DNA of 64,000 bases, from assembly GCA_965224205.1 (NCBI GenBank), contig CBDCYN010000023.1, positions 310,001 to 374,000 of the forward strand, in the 5' to 3' direction. The translations under genes and the position numbers were made by a program. The notes beneath the pieces are model-generated. The model was given only the letters and a program-made list of their open reading frames with translations. It was not told the DNA's origin and searched no databases. The DNA comes from CBDCYN01 sp965224205 (lineage in GTDB: Bacteria > Planctomycetota > Phycisphaerae > Phycisphaerales > Phycisphaeraceae). This document shows positions 18,160 through 29,247 of the stretch, piece after piece; positions within the stretch are counted from its first letter, which is position 1; each line of letters begins with the position of its first letter.

Positions 18160-18261
18160 TCGTGTTCGTGGCCGGTTGGGCGGCGTTAATTCAGGGGCCA
18201 TCTTAATTTTCTTCATCATCGGGGCCTCATCCAAATTTGACCTTAGCCGAGTACGTTCCAG

Positions 18262-18741
18262 ATGATCGATCTACGAAAACTCAAGGAGCTTGTGGAGCTG
18301 ATGGTCTCGAACGACCTGACCGAGCTCGACGTTCAGGGCAAGGACGATCGGATCACCCTCAAGCGGGCTTCCGGAGCCCAAACCGTTCAATACATCGCCC
18401 CGCCACCAGCCGGGGTACCCGCCGCTGGGAGCCCGGCGGTGCCGACTCAGGCATCGACCGCTCCTCAGGACGCGGGAGACACCCTGGAAGGACCCGACGA
18501 CACGGCCAAGATCACCAGCCCGATGGTCGGGACCTTCTACGCCGCGTCCAGCCCCGACGCACAGCCGTTTGTGTCGGTGGGTGACAAGGTCGAGCCCGAT
18601 ACCGTGGTGTGCATCGTCGAGGCCATGAAGGTTTTCAATGAAATCAAAGCCGAAACCTCCGGGACGATCACCAAGGTCCTGGTCAATACCGGACAGGCTG
18701 TAGAGTTTGAGCAGCCCCTTTTTGAAATCAAGCCGGGGTAG
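18262..18741 (+). CDS. accB: biotin carboxyl carrier protein of acetyl-CoA carboxylase
   Basis: A 159-residue carrier subunit. The N-terminal helix region (1-35) is followed by an Ala/Pro-rich linker (about 45-80) and the biotinyl domain. Biotin is attached to K123 in the canonical EAMKVFNE motif. The protein carries carboxyl groups from biotin carboxylase to the carboxyltransferase in the first step of fatty-acid synthesis. accC follows 127 bases downstream on the same strand, the usual accBC pair. Length is typical. Confidence 0.96.
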   Translation: MIDLRKLKELVELMVSNDLTELDVQGKDDRITLKRASGAQTVQYIAPPPAGVPAAGSPAVPTQASTAPQDAGDTLEGPDDTAKITSPMVGTFYAASSPDAQPFVSVGDKVEPDTVVCIVEAMKVFNEIKAETSGTITKVLVNTGQAVEFEQPLFEIKPG

Positions 18742-18868
18742 ACCAACACGGCCAGGGTCCTTTTTTTGAAGCAAGCCTAAAACTATTGACATTAACCGAT
18801 TCTTAATGATCCCGTTGGCCGGGTAGACACTCGCGACACCCCGCTGGGGTCTAGACCTTAAGACAAGT

Positions 18869-20221
18869 ATGTTTTCACGTATCCTGATCGCTAACCGAGG
18901 GGAAGTCGCCGTCCGGATCATCCGCGCCGCGCGGGAGATGGGCATCGAAACCGTCGCGGTCTACTCCACCGCCGATGCCGATTCGGCCCACGTCCACCTC
19001 GCCGACCAGGCGATCTGCATCGGCCCGCCTCAGGCCGCGGAGTCTTACCTGAACATCCCTCGGGTCATCAGCGCCGCGGAGGTCGCCAACGTCGATGCGA
19101 TCCACCCCGGCTACGGGTTCCTGGCCGAGAACGCCCACTTCGCGGAGGTCTGCCGGTCGTGCCGGATCGAGTTCATCGGCCCAAGTGTCGAGTCGATGAC
19201 CCTGCTGGGCGACAAGGTCGAAGCTAAGCAGCTGGCGGCTAAGTACAAGGTCCCGATCGCCCCCGGATCCAACGGCCCGGTGGATTCCGATGACGAGGCG
19301 GTCAAGATTGCCCGTGACATCGGCTACCCCGTGATCGTCAAGGCCGCCGCAGGGGGTGGGGGCCGGGGGATGCGCGTGGCCCACAACGAAATCTCGCTGC
19401 GGACCGGCCTTTCCCAGGCGCGAGCCGAAGCCGAGGGCGCCTTCGGCAACGCGACGATCTACATCGAGAAGTTCCTCGAGGTCGCCCGCCACGTCGAGGT
19501 CCAGATCGTCGGCGACCAGCACGGCACGGTCGTGCACCTGTTCGAGCGTGACTGCACCATGCAGCGACGACACCAGAAGCTGATCGAAGAGGCCCCCTGC
19601 CCGGTGTTGACCAACAGCCAGCGAGAGGAGGTCTGCAAGGCCGCGGTGCGCCTGTGCAAAGCCGCGAAGTACTACTCGGCCGGGACGGTCGAATTCCTCA
19701 TGGACCCGGTCAAGAAGAAGTTTTACCTCATGGAGGTCAACACCCGTGTGCAGGTCGAGCACCCGGTCACCGAGATGATCACCGGGATCGACATCGTCAA
19801 GACGCAGATCCGCGTCGCGGCTGGGGAGAAACTGGGGTTCGGCCAGCGGCAGGTCAAACGCAACGGCCACGCGATCGAGGTCCGTATCAACGCCGAGGAC
19901 CCGTACCGCGATTTCATGCCCGACCCCGGGGTGATCGACTCGTTCGACCCGCCCGGCGGCCCGGGGGTGCGCGTCGATACCCACTGCTACGGCGGGTACC
20001 GCGTGCCGCCCAATTACGACTCGATGATCGCCAAGCTCATCGCGTTCGCCCCCACCCGTGACGAAGCGATCGCGACCATCCGCCGGGCCCTGGTCGAGTT
20101 CCGGGTCGAGCCGATCAAGACCACCATCCCCCTGCACGCCGATTTGATGCGCAACGGCAGCTTCATCAAGAGCGACATCGACATCCACTTCGTAGAGCGG
20201 CTGTTAGAAAAGAAGCGTTAG
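18869..20221 (+). CDS. accC: biotin carboxylase subunit of acetyl-CoA carboxylase
   Basis: A 450-residue ATP-grasp enzyme that carboxylates the biotin on AccB. The start FSRILIANRGEVAVRIIRA is the family signature. The glycine-rich ATP-binding loop (AAAGGGGRGM) is at about residues 163-172, and the metal/catalytic strand MEVNTRVQVEHPVTE at about 288-302. No residue of these motifs is missing and the length is standard. It forms an operon with accB. The carboxyltransferase subunits (accA, accD) are not in the window. Confidence 0.97.
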   Translation: MFSRILIANRGEVAVRIIRAAREMGIETVAVYSTADADSAHVHLADQAICIGPPQAAESYLNIPRVISAAEVANVDAIHPGYGFLAENAHFAEVCRSCRIEFIGPSVESMTLLGDKVEAKQLAAKYKVPIAPGSNGPVDSDDEAVKIARDIGYPVIVKAAAGGGGRGMRVAHNEISLRTGLSQARAEAEGAFGNATIYIEKFLEVARHVEVQIVGDQHGTVVHLFERDCTMQRRHQKLIEEAPCPVLTNSQREEVCKAAVRLCKAAKYYSAGTVEFLMDPVKKKFYLMEVNTRVQVEHPVTEMITGIDIVKTQIRVAAGEKLGFGQRQVKRNGHAIEVRINAEDPYRDFMPDPGVIDSFDPPGGPGVRVDTHCYGGYRVPPNYDSMIAKLIAFAPTRDEAIATIRRALVEFRVEPIKTTIPLHADLMRNGSFIKSDIDIHFVERLLEKKR

Positions 20222-20424
20222 TCGAGCCAACCCAAAAACTCGTGACGGACAAGGGCTTTGGGCATGGTCGTTATGCTACCCCTCTTCACCCATAGCAGCG
20301 TGTCAGCCCGCCATCGTGATGCATGACAGTCGCGACTCTCGTATCGATGGGATAGCCCAATCTAGGAAACGCTCCCCACCCGACGGCTCATCGTTGAACA
20401 TATGTGTGATAGCTCGGCCACACC

Positions 20425-20462
20425 GCAGATCACGGGGCACGCCAGCACACGATATGTACGCG
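20425..20462. repeat. possible degenerate trace of the dispersed repeat
   Basis: The segment GCAGATCACGGGGCACGCCAGC resembles the middle of copy 3 but the rest has diverged. It lies between the convergent accC and rpoD genes. Offered only as a possible decayed copy. Confidence 0.2.
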
Positions 20463-20463
20463 G

Positions 20464-22187
<1,724 letters not shown>

Positions 22188-22191
<4 letters not shown>

Positions 22192-24344
22192 GGGTTGACC
22201 TTTCCTGTATCTGTGTCTGTCGCTGTGGGCGTGGGGGGCCGATCTTCGCGGTGTCGGAAATTTTCTTGTTTCTTGTCTGTGGACGGCTGAGCGGCGGCCG
22301 CGTCGAAGCCGCTGCCCGATTTGCCCTGGTCCACATCGCGGTTGGGTTGGCTGGCCTGGACCTTAGGGCCAGACGTGACCTGGCTTAGGTTCGCGATCCG
22401 CAGGGGCGACCCGCTGGCCAGGCGGTGCTCAATGATCTGCCGCCACAGCAGAGAAGAATCCGTCGCTGGTCTGTTCCCATCCTCCGCGGGCTGGGGGGCG
22501 ACGGCTTGGCGGCGTTGTTGAACATAGTGCTGCTCCTGTTCCTCGGCGATGATCCAGTCGGCGGCGTCTTTGAACATGGCTTCGATTTTTTCGGGCACGC
22601 CCGCACAGCCCTGCTCGGCTTCGAGATCGGCTTGGGTCGCCCAGTCCGCGAGTTCTTGGAGGTTGTCTTGAGCGAGTTCGACGAGCAACCCCGATAAGGT
22701 CAACGGACGGTTCTCAGACAGTATCGCGTAGATCTTTTCATAAAGCTGCCTGGCGGGGAAAGAAGTAAATTGTGATCCCGTCAAGACCTCGTCTAGAGAT
22801 TTTCCACACGCCAGCGTTGCATGAAACAACTCGGGCCGTTGTATCAGGCAGCCGATTAGATGACGCTCGGCTGCCTGCTGAGCTTTTATTTTAGGAACGT
22901 CCGTGCCCAAAGCAACCTGTAAAGATGATTTATCAACTGGCTTCGTGTCTTTTTGAATGTGGGGCGCTACGCGATTAGGCAAGCTGGGCGGCGCAGTGAC
23001 TTGCTTAAGCAACGACTCGATGCCTTGGCCGCTGATCCCCAGCAAGTCACCGAGTTTCTGGACCGCTAATGCGCGGCCGGTGATGCTCGTTCGCCGCAAC
23101 CAATGATCCAATCCCAACTGACGAAGCTGCCCGAGATATTCTTGAGCGATCCGTTCACGACCGGTCACGGTGGTGGTGGATCGAAGCCGCTGTCGCACCT
23201 GATCCAGCTTGTATTCCAGGGCGTCCATCGCCCCGTGGATCGCCTGTTGCCACTGCGGTAAGCCATCCGAAGCGGCGAGCAGATCTGCGGGGTCTTGCCC
23301 GTTGGGCAGTGTGGCGACGTACACGTCTAAAGCGCCGGTCAGGAAGACCTCGACCGCGCGATCAGCAGCCTTCACGCCCGCTTCGTCGGCGTCAAAGATC
23401 AGAACCACCCGGTCGCATAGCCGCGACAAAGCCTCGGCGTGTTTTCTAGTCAACGCGGTCCCGAGGGTAGCGACCACGTTGACGATGCCCGCTTGGTGAC
23501 AGGCGATGACGTCGGTATACCCCTCGACGATGATGGCTTGGCCGGTGTCGATGATCGCCCGCTTGGCCTGGTGCAAGCCGAACAGTGTCGACGACTTATG
23601 GAAGAGCGCCGTTTCAGGGCTATTGAGGTACTTGGGCTGGTCGTCGGGATTGAGCTGGCGGGCTCCGAACGCGATCGGTCGGCCTAACGTATCGCAGATC
23701 GGGAAGATCACGCGGTTGCGGAAACGGTCGTAGAACCCGCTGGCCCCGCTCCTTGGGCTGATCAGTCCCGCGATCTCAAGCCCGCGCTGCGACCAGCCCA
23801 GCCGACCGGCGGCGGTGACCAGCCCGTCCCACCGGTCGGGGGCGAAGCCGATCTGAAACGATTCGATCATCTCTTGGGTGATCCGTCGGTGTTCGAGATA
23901 ATCCCTCGCGGGTTTGCCTTGCTGGGGGTGATCTAGACATTGGCGGAAGAACGTCAACGCCGATTGATTGGCCGCTGCTGCGAGCTGGCGATCGGTGGGC
24001 TGCTGGGGATCGGTGCGGTCGCCGCCACCGTGGGTGGCGCGTGGGCGCAACTCGACCCCGGCCCGCTGGGCCAGGTGCCGAAGCGCCTCAGGGAAGGTGA
24101 GTTTGTGGTAGTTCATCACAAAACTGAATACATCACCACCCGCGCCGCAGCTGAAGCACTTGTAGATCTGCTTCGCGGGCGACACGTACATCGACGGGCT
24201 ATGATCGTCGTGGAACGGGCACAATCCCAAGAATTCGCGGCCACGGGGCTGCAGCGACAGGTGCTCACTAATCAGGCGAACAATATCCGTGGACTGCTGG
24301 ACGTGCAGTTTGTCGTCTTGATGTTGCGACACGGTGATCACCAC
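22188..24344 (-). CDS. dnaG: DNA primase
   Basis: About 718 residues. The N-terminal zinc finger has C42 and H45 (LCPFHDD) with C63 and C66 (YKCFSCG). The RNA polymerase core follows with the Toprim motifs VEGYTDVIA and LIFDADEAG. The C-terminal third is the poorly conserved helicase-interacting part, ending in a Ser/Thr/Gln-rich tail. The frame is open to 24479, but the upstream residues are unrelated to primase and overlap repeat copy 4. I placed the start at the GTG at 24344, which has AGAGGA upstream; neighbouring GTGs at 24341 and 24332 are also possible. It makes RNA primers at the replication fork and is coupled to rpoD. Confidence 0.95.
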
Positions 24345-24404
24345 CCGGTGCTCAATCCTCTTCTGTTCTTTACGAGTATAGGCGCGCCTGGAGCCGAAAG
24401 ATAT

Positions 24405-24511
24405 CCCTGTCCCAGACGAAACGGCGGCATAATGCATGTATGGGGCACGGCCATCTCCGGGGGCACACGGGCAAGCCACGCGGTGCTTTGATTTGATACG
24501 CGATGGGGATC
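24405..24511 (+). repeat. copy 4 of the ~105-bp dispersed repeat
   Basis: Recognisable from AAACGGCGGCATAATGCATG, GGGCACGGCCATCTCCGGGG, CCACGCGGTGCTTTG and GATACGCGATGGGGATC. It lies just upstream of dnaG, between dnaG and rpmB, and could therefore affect the dnaG-rpoD leader. Confidence 0.65.
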
Positions 24512-24666
24512 GGTCTAAACCTCAGATTAGCCTTTCCAGGTAGCCCTGTAAGGGGCACAGCAAGGGTACCTCGCTATCGAAATCCTCAGCTGCGGGCTGG
24601 CAGCTACAGCTAGAGCCGCTTGGGAATCAGTCAATCCTTACGGCGCAGGTCTGTCCTATGTTTTAT

Positions 24667-24936
24667 TTAGGTGGTTTTGGATTCAGCGGAATAGGCATAC
24701 TTCCGCTTCAGGGGCTTAACAATGAGCCCCATCTTGATCGCCTTGGTCGAGGCCTTAACCCGTCGTACCGACCCGTCCACGATAGCGGTCACGGTCTGGA
24801 TGTTAGGCCTAAAACGCCGCTTCGTCTTGCCCGTGACCTTCGTGCCCACGCCGCCAAGATACTTAGCTTTGCCGCGGTGTGTGTACGTACGGCCCGACGA
24901 CGTCTTGCGACCGGTAAATTCACAGACTCTGGGCAT
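24667..24936 (-). CDS. rpmB: 50S ribosomal protein L28 (bL28)
   Basis: An 89-residue basic ribosomal protein of the large subunit. The start MPRVCEFTGRKTSSGRTYTH carries the L28 pattern, with the first Cys kept (PRVCEFTGRK). The second half (KRRFRPNIQTVTA, then STKAIKMGL) is also characteristic. Bacterial L28 is usually 60-80 residues, so this is slightly long at the C-terminus (KRKYAYSAESKTT). It lies upstream of dnaG on the same strand, where many bacteria have rpsU instead, with 320 bases between it and the dnaG start. Confidence 0.94.
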   Translation of the reverse strand: MPRVCEFTGRKTSSGRTYTHRGKAKYLGGVGTKVTGKTKRRFRPNIQTVTAIVDGSVRRVKASTKAIKMGLIVKPLKRKYAYSAESKTT

Positions 24937-25103
24937 CGTGATAAACCTCTAAAAAATGAGAGCCTTCGTGACGATTTTTACACTATACCGAGATCAAACC
25001 GCACTGCAAACCCCCCATCTGCCCTGAAAGCGATGTTGTTTAACCTTAGATCACGGCGTCCGACTCGACCCGCGCTCAATGAGTCCGTAGAATCCACCGT
25101 ACC

Positions 25104-25306
25104 ATGAAAATCAAGGTAAACGGGACACCGAGGGAGTCGAGGCAAGATTGCTCCGTGTCGGACTTGGTCGAGCAACTAGGCTTGACCGGACAGCCCGTGG
25201 CAGTTGAAGTCAATCAATGAGGTCATCCCTCGCCCGTGAGCACCCCCAAGCCGTGCTCCGCGACGGAGACGAGGTCGAGATCGTGACCCTGGTTGGCGGG
25301 GGTTAA
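25104..25306 (+). pseudogene. thiS: thiS, sulfur-carrier protein, two single-base insertions
   Basis: Read across two frames this is a complete ThiS of about 66 residues: MKIKVNGTPRES at the start, LVEQLGLTGQPVAVEVNQ in the middle, then EVIPR, REHPQAVLRDGDEVEI and the ending TLVGGG with the C-terminal Gly-Gly needed for thiocarboxylation. An extra T at 25218 creates an in-frame TGA, and one extra C in the run 25233-25235 breaks the frame again. ThiS donates sulfur to ThiG in thiazole synthesis, and thiG follows 138 bases later on the same strand, as expected. Either the gene is dead and another ThiS serves the cell, or the two insertions are sequence errors. Confidence 0.8.
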
Positions 25307-25444
25307 TCGTTGATCAACGTCCATCGCGTGAACTCACGCAGCGCCTGGGGTGTGCGTCGGAAAATTTACCAGAGTCGCTCGTCACAGCGTCGCGATAAAT
25401 AGAATACTTAAGATACCTGCAGGACAAGCTCTCAAGAGCCCAAC

Positions 25445-26317
25445 ATGGCCCCAGCAACCACTGTCATAACAACTCAACCGGTCCTCGACCGCCCGCTGAC
25501 CCTCGGTCGTCGCCAGGTATCGTCTCGCCTGATCGTCGGTACCGGTAAATATCCTGACTACAAGACCATGCAGAAAGCTCTCGACGCCAGTGGCGCCGAG
25601 GTGGTCACGGTCGCGGTGCGTCGCGAACGGCTGGTCGATCAACAAGGCCGCTCGCTGCTGGATTTCATTGATACCGACCGCTACACCATCTTGCCTAACA
25701 CCGCTGGCTGTTTCACGGCTAATGACGCGGTACGTGTCGCTCGTCTTGGCCGTGAAATCCTCGATCAACTGGATAATCCGGGTAAGGACTGGGTCAAACT
25801 CGAGGTCCTCGGAGATAAAAAGACCCTGCTGCCCGACCCGGTCGGCACGCTTGAGGCCTGCCAAGTGTTGGTTAAAGAAGGGTTTGATGTACTTTGTTAC
25901 ACCAGTGATGACCCGGTCATGGCTCAGCGGATCCGCGATGCGGGGGCCACGAGCGTCATGCCCGCCGGTTCTCCGATCGGGTCGGGTCAAGGGGTGCTCA
26001 ACCACAACAATATCCGACTGATTCTCGAGTTACTCAAGGATCCTGCCAACGGCGGAAACGCCCACTATCCCGTCATCATCGACGCCGGGGTGGGCACCGC
26101 CAGTGACGTGACCATTGCCATGGAGTTGGGAGCCGACGGAGTCTTGCTCAATACGGGAATCGCCCATGCCCAGGACCCGGTAAGAATGGCTCACGCGATG
26201 CGTCACGGCCTCGAATCCGGCCGATTAGCTTACCTGGCGGGCCGGATCCCCCGAAAACTTTACGCGACCGCCTCAAGCCCGTGGTCGGGGGTGATCAGCT
26301 ACATCCCCGGCGAATGA
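25445..26317 (+). CDS. thiG: thiazole synthase
   Basis: A 290-residue TIM-barrel enzyme that builds the thiazole phosphate of thiamine from deoxyxylulose phosphate, dehydroglycine and ThiS thiocarboxylate. Family features visible: SRLIVGTGKY near the N-terminus, the Schiff-base lysine in WVKLEVLGD, MPAGSPIGSGQG, and VIIDAGVGTASD followed by GVLLNTGIA. Length is slightly above the usual 255-265 because of a short N-terminal extension. It is preceded by thiS (frameshifted) on the same strand. No other thi gene is in the window. Confidence 0.95.
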   Translation: MAPATTVITTQPVLDRPLTLGRRQVSSRLIVGTGKYPDYKTMQKALDASGAEVVTVAVRRERLVDQQGRSLLDFIDTDRYTILPNTAGCFTANDAVRVARLGREILDQLDNPGKDWVKLEVLGDKKTLLPDPVGTLEACQVLVKEGFDVLCYTSDDPVMAQRIRDAGATSVMPAGSPIGSGQGVLNHNNIRLILELLKDPANGGNAHYPVIIDAGVGTASDVTIAMELGADGVLLNTGIAHAQDPVRMAHAMRHGLESGRLAYLAGRIPRKLYATASSPWSGVISYIPGE

Positions 26318-26523
26318 AAACCAGCCGCGGTTTTCGCTAGAATGGAAGTCCCACCCTGACGTGGCGTCGATGCCGACGAGCCTAAACGCTTATCCTAACG
26401 GTTGATCCGTGTCCGTAGCCGGTTATACTCAGAGTTTGTGAAGGGCTTTACCGTCTGCTAAATACCGCCGCCTGCTCGCGAGACCATTTTATTTATTTTT
26501 CGGGGCACAAACGAACGATGACT

Positions 26524-26632
26524 AGCGATAGACGCATCTTATATCGAACAACCGCGTCGAGGATACCCCGGATCACGGAGATTCCCTGGTCACGCACACG
26601 AGTCGTGGCACCACTGGCTCCGGGATGGGTCG
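26524..26632 (-). repeat. copy 5 of the ~105-bp dispersed repeat
   Basis: Inverted relative to most copies. Its minus strand reads CGACCCATCCCGGA at one end, then CACGACTCGTGTGCGTGACC, then CGACGCGGTTGTTCGATA and GATGCGTCTATC at the other end. The ends are imperfect inverted repeats of each other. It lies just before the BY-kinase gene. Confidence 0.65.
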
Positions 26633-26734
26633 ATCCTTCGCATCAACGTCACCCCGGTTGTGGGTATGCCTACCCATTTACGAATTCTTCATCGTATGAT
26701 GTCAAGCCTGGAGGCAGATCGAAAGGCGCAGTCT

Positions 26735-29184
26735 ATGTCGGGAGATAACGGTCATACCCCAGCCCCTCGGATCGAAGAGGAAGTCGATCTGTTCCAGATC
26801 ATTAAGCTCCTTAGGCGGCATTGGTTATTATTTTGCGCGGTCTGGATATTGGTTTCGCTGTGCGTTGTCGTCGTCGCGGTCAATCTACGTCCAAAATTCC
26901 GGGCCCACGGCACCTTCTACCTCGAAGACAAGTCGACCGACACCAAGTACGATTCTCTGGCTTCATTGCTGCCATTTGCCGGCAACAACCCGGACGTTGA
27001 ATCGCAAAAGAAGATTATTCAAAGCGGCAACCTCGCGGTAAGAATCATCAGCCAGGTCGGCTTCAACGGCGGGCTCGATGGCCCCAAAGACTACCTCCCC
27101 AGCCGGATGCGGTTTTGGCAGTGGTACCTCGATCCCAACCCGAAGCGTTACGCCCAAGGCTTACGCGTTGCTGAATGTGATACCCACGACGACGTGTACG
27201 TGCCGGTCCATTACGAGATCCGGTTTGAAGACGACAGCCGATTCGCCGTTCGCGAAGACGGCCAGCCGATCGCCTCCGGGCAGCTCGGGCAGGTGGTCCA
27301 CACCCCGCAGGCCTCATTCAAAATCCTCTACAACGGCGATACGCCTCTCCAGAAGGGGCTCAACTTCGAGCTGACGGTCAAGCCATCCCGCGCCGCGCTG
27401 GAAAGTTTTGTTAAGGGCCTATCGGTCGCCGGAGGCGGGCGCGGCAGCCAAGAAAACAACCTGATCAGCGTCGCGTTCGTCGCCGATTCGCCCTACACCG
27501 CCATGGCGGTGGTCGAGAAGCTGATCCAAGAATACATCGATCTGACCCACTTGTGGGCAACCTCGGTCTCGCGTGCGACGCTCAGCTTCGTGACCTCCCA
27601 GCTCGATGAGATCCGCTCGGACATGGACAAGGCCTCGCATCGCCTCTCGGAATACCAGAAGCAGTCGGGGCTGCTGAACCTGGACTCGCAGCTCGAAGCC
27701 GAGCTGGGCAGCCTGGTCGGGTTCGAGGTCGAGCTACGCGAGCAGCAGATCAAATTGTTCCAGCTCAACCAGCTCGCCGAGAGCCTGAAGGTCGGTAAGC
27801 CGAATTTCTCCCTGTTGGCCTCGGTCGAGGACCCCCTGGCCCAGAAGATGGCTGAAAAGCTGGCGGAGATGAACAGCGAAATCGCCGCGCTCTCCTCGCA
27901 GTTCCAGGCCAACTACCCGCCGCTGGTGCAGCTACTCCAGGCCCGCGACGAGCTGATTAACGATTTGTCTGAGGCACTCAAGCGTTACGCTCAAAGGGCT
28001 CATGAAAACGAACGGCAGTTGGCCGAGACGGTCGATAAATATCAACAGCGCATGGCTCAGCTGCCCGAGCGCGGCCGGGTCCTGGCGGAGTACCTGCGAT
28101 CGACCAAGCTCTTTGAAGACCTGTACCTGTTCCTGTTACGTGAAAAGCACCAGGCCAAGATCGCCGAAGCCAGCACCCTTTCTAACATCCGTGTCGTCGA
28201 CCACCCCCGACTGCCGTTGAAGTCTAGCCGCCCCAAGCCGATGATCACGATCGCGATGGCCAGCGCCCTGGGGCTGTTGGCGGCGGCCGCGTCGATCGTG
28301 GTGCTGGCGTTCCGGGTCAACTGGTACACCAGCATCGATGAGGTCAAAGCCGAGCACCCGTACCCGGTCTTCGCGATCGTCCCCCACCGCGACAAGACGG
28401 TCAAACGGGCCAGCGCTGAGGTGATCGAGCACGCCTCGCACAGCCCGTACCTCGAGGCGGTCCGCCTGCTGCGGGTGAACCTCTTGCACACCATGGCGGG
28501 GCGCAATCAACAGTCCGTCTTGATCACCAGTTCGCTACCCGGCGACGGGGAAAACGTCGATCATCTCCAACCTCGGGTGCAGCATGGTCCAGGCCCAGCG
28601 CGTCAAGCGGGTGGTGCTGATCGACGCGGACATGCACCACCCGTCGCTGCACAGCATCTTCGGGATCCCGCAGTCCCCGGGGCTGTCGACCTACCTCAAC
28701 GGCGAAGCGACGATCGATGAGATTATCCAGACCGTGGAGGTCGCCGCGGGCAAGACCCTGGACCTGATCACCGCCGGCCCGGTGCCGCCCACCCCCGGTG
28801 GACCTGCTCGAGACCCAGGCCCTCCAGCAGCTGCTGGCGTTCTGCAAGGAGCAGTACACGTTTACGCTCCTGGACTCGGCCCCGTTCCCGATGGTCACGA
28901 CCACGTCGATCCTTGCGCCTCATATCGACCGGCTGCTGACCGTGTGCCGGATCGGGCAGACTAACCGCAGCATGTTCCGCCGCCATATCGAAGAGCTCAC
29001 GAGCCTCGATCGGCCCATCGGCCTGCTGGTCAATGTCGGGGAAAGCCATTCGTATGGTTACGGGTATGGCTATGGGTACGGCTACGGGTATGGTTACGGT
29101 TACGGATCCAAAAACGGCAACGGGCACCAGGCCAAGGGCCTGGGACGTCTTAAACATCTCAGCAGGATGTGGCAATCGTCGTGA
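26735..29184 (+). pseudogene. polysaccharide co-polymerase/BY-kinase (Wzc-like), split by two frameshifts
   Basis: Reconstructed as a ~815-residue inner-membrane protein for exopolysaccharide export: a cytoplasmic N-terminus, TM1 (WLLFCAVWILVSLCVVVVAV), a Wzz periplasmic domain with long coiled coils, TM2 (MASALGLLAAAASIVVLAF), and a bacterial tyrosine-kinase domain. The Walker A motif is restored (SSLPGDGKTS) if one G of the run 28547-28550 is removed. Walker A' reads VVLIDADMHHPSL. Removing one G at 28797-28798 restores VDLLETQALQ and the Walker B-like FTLLDSAPF. The C-terminus has nine Tyr-Gly repeats, the kind of Tyr cluster that BY-kinases autophosphorylate. I start at ATG 26735 (AAAGG eight bases upstream); the frame is open from 26660. 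It is a true pseudogene or carries two sequencing errors. Confidence 0.85.
29053..29106 (+). repeat. nine-unit hexanucleotide repeat encoding (Tyr-Gly)9
   Basis: Nine imperfect TAYGGN units encode the C-terminal Tyr-Gly tail of the BY-kinase. Codons alternate TAT/TAC and vary at the Gly wobble position, so the protein repeat is kept although the DNA is not a perfect tandem. Confidence 0.9.
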
Positions 29185-29247
29185 CCGCCGGCCTAGCCTA
29201 TGGTCGGTGACGGCTGATGATCAAAGGCAGGGACCCCGAATACAGCG

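Noticed and set aside
18000..18260. Riboswitch-like leader ahead of accB
   Set aside because: The structured-looking DNA is repeat copy 3, which recurs ahead of and after unrelated genes.
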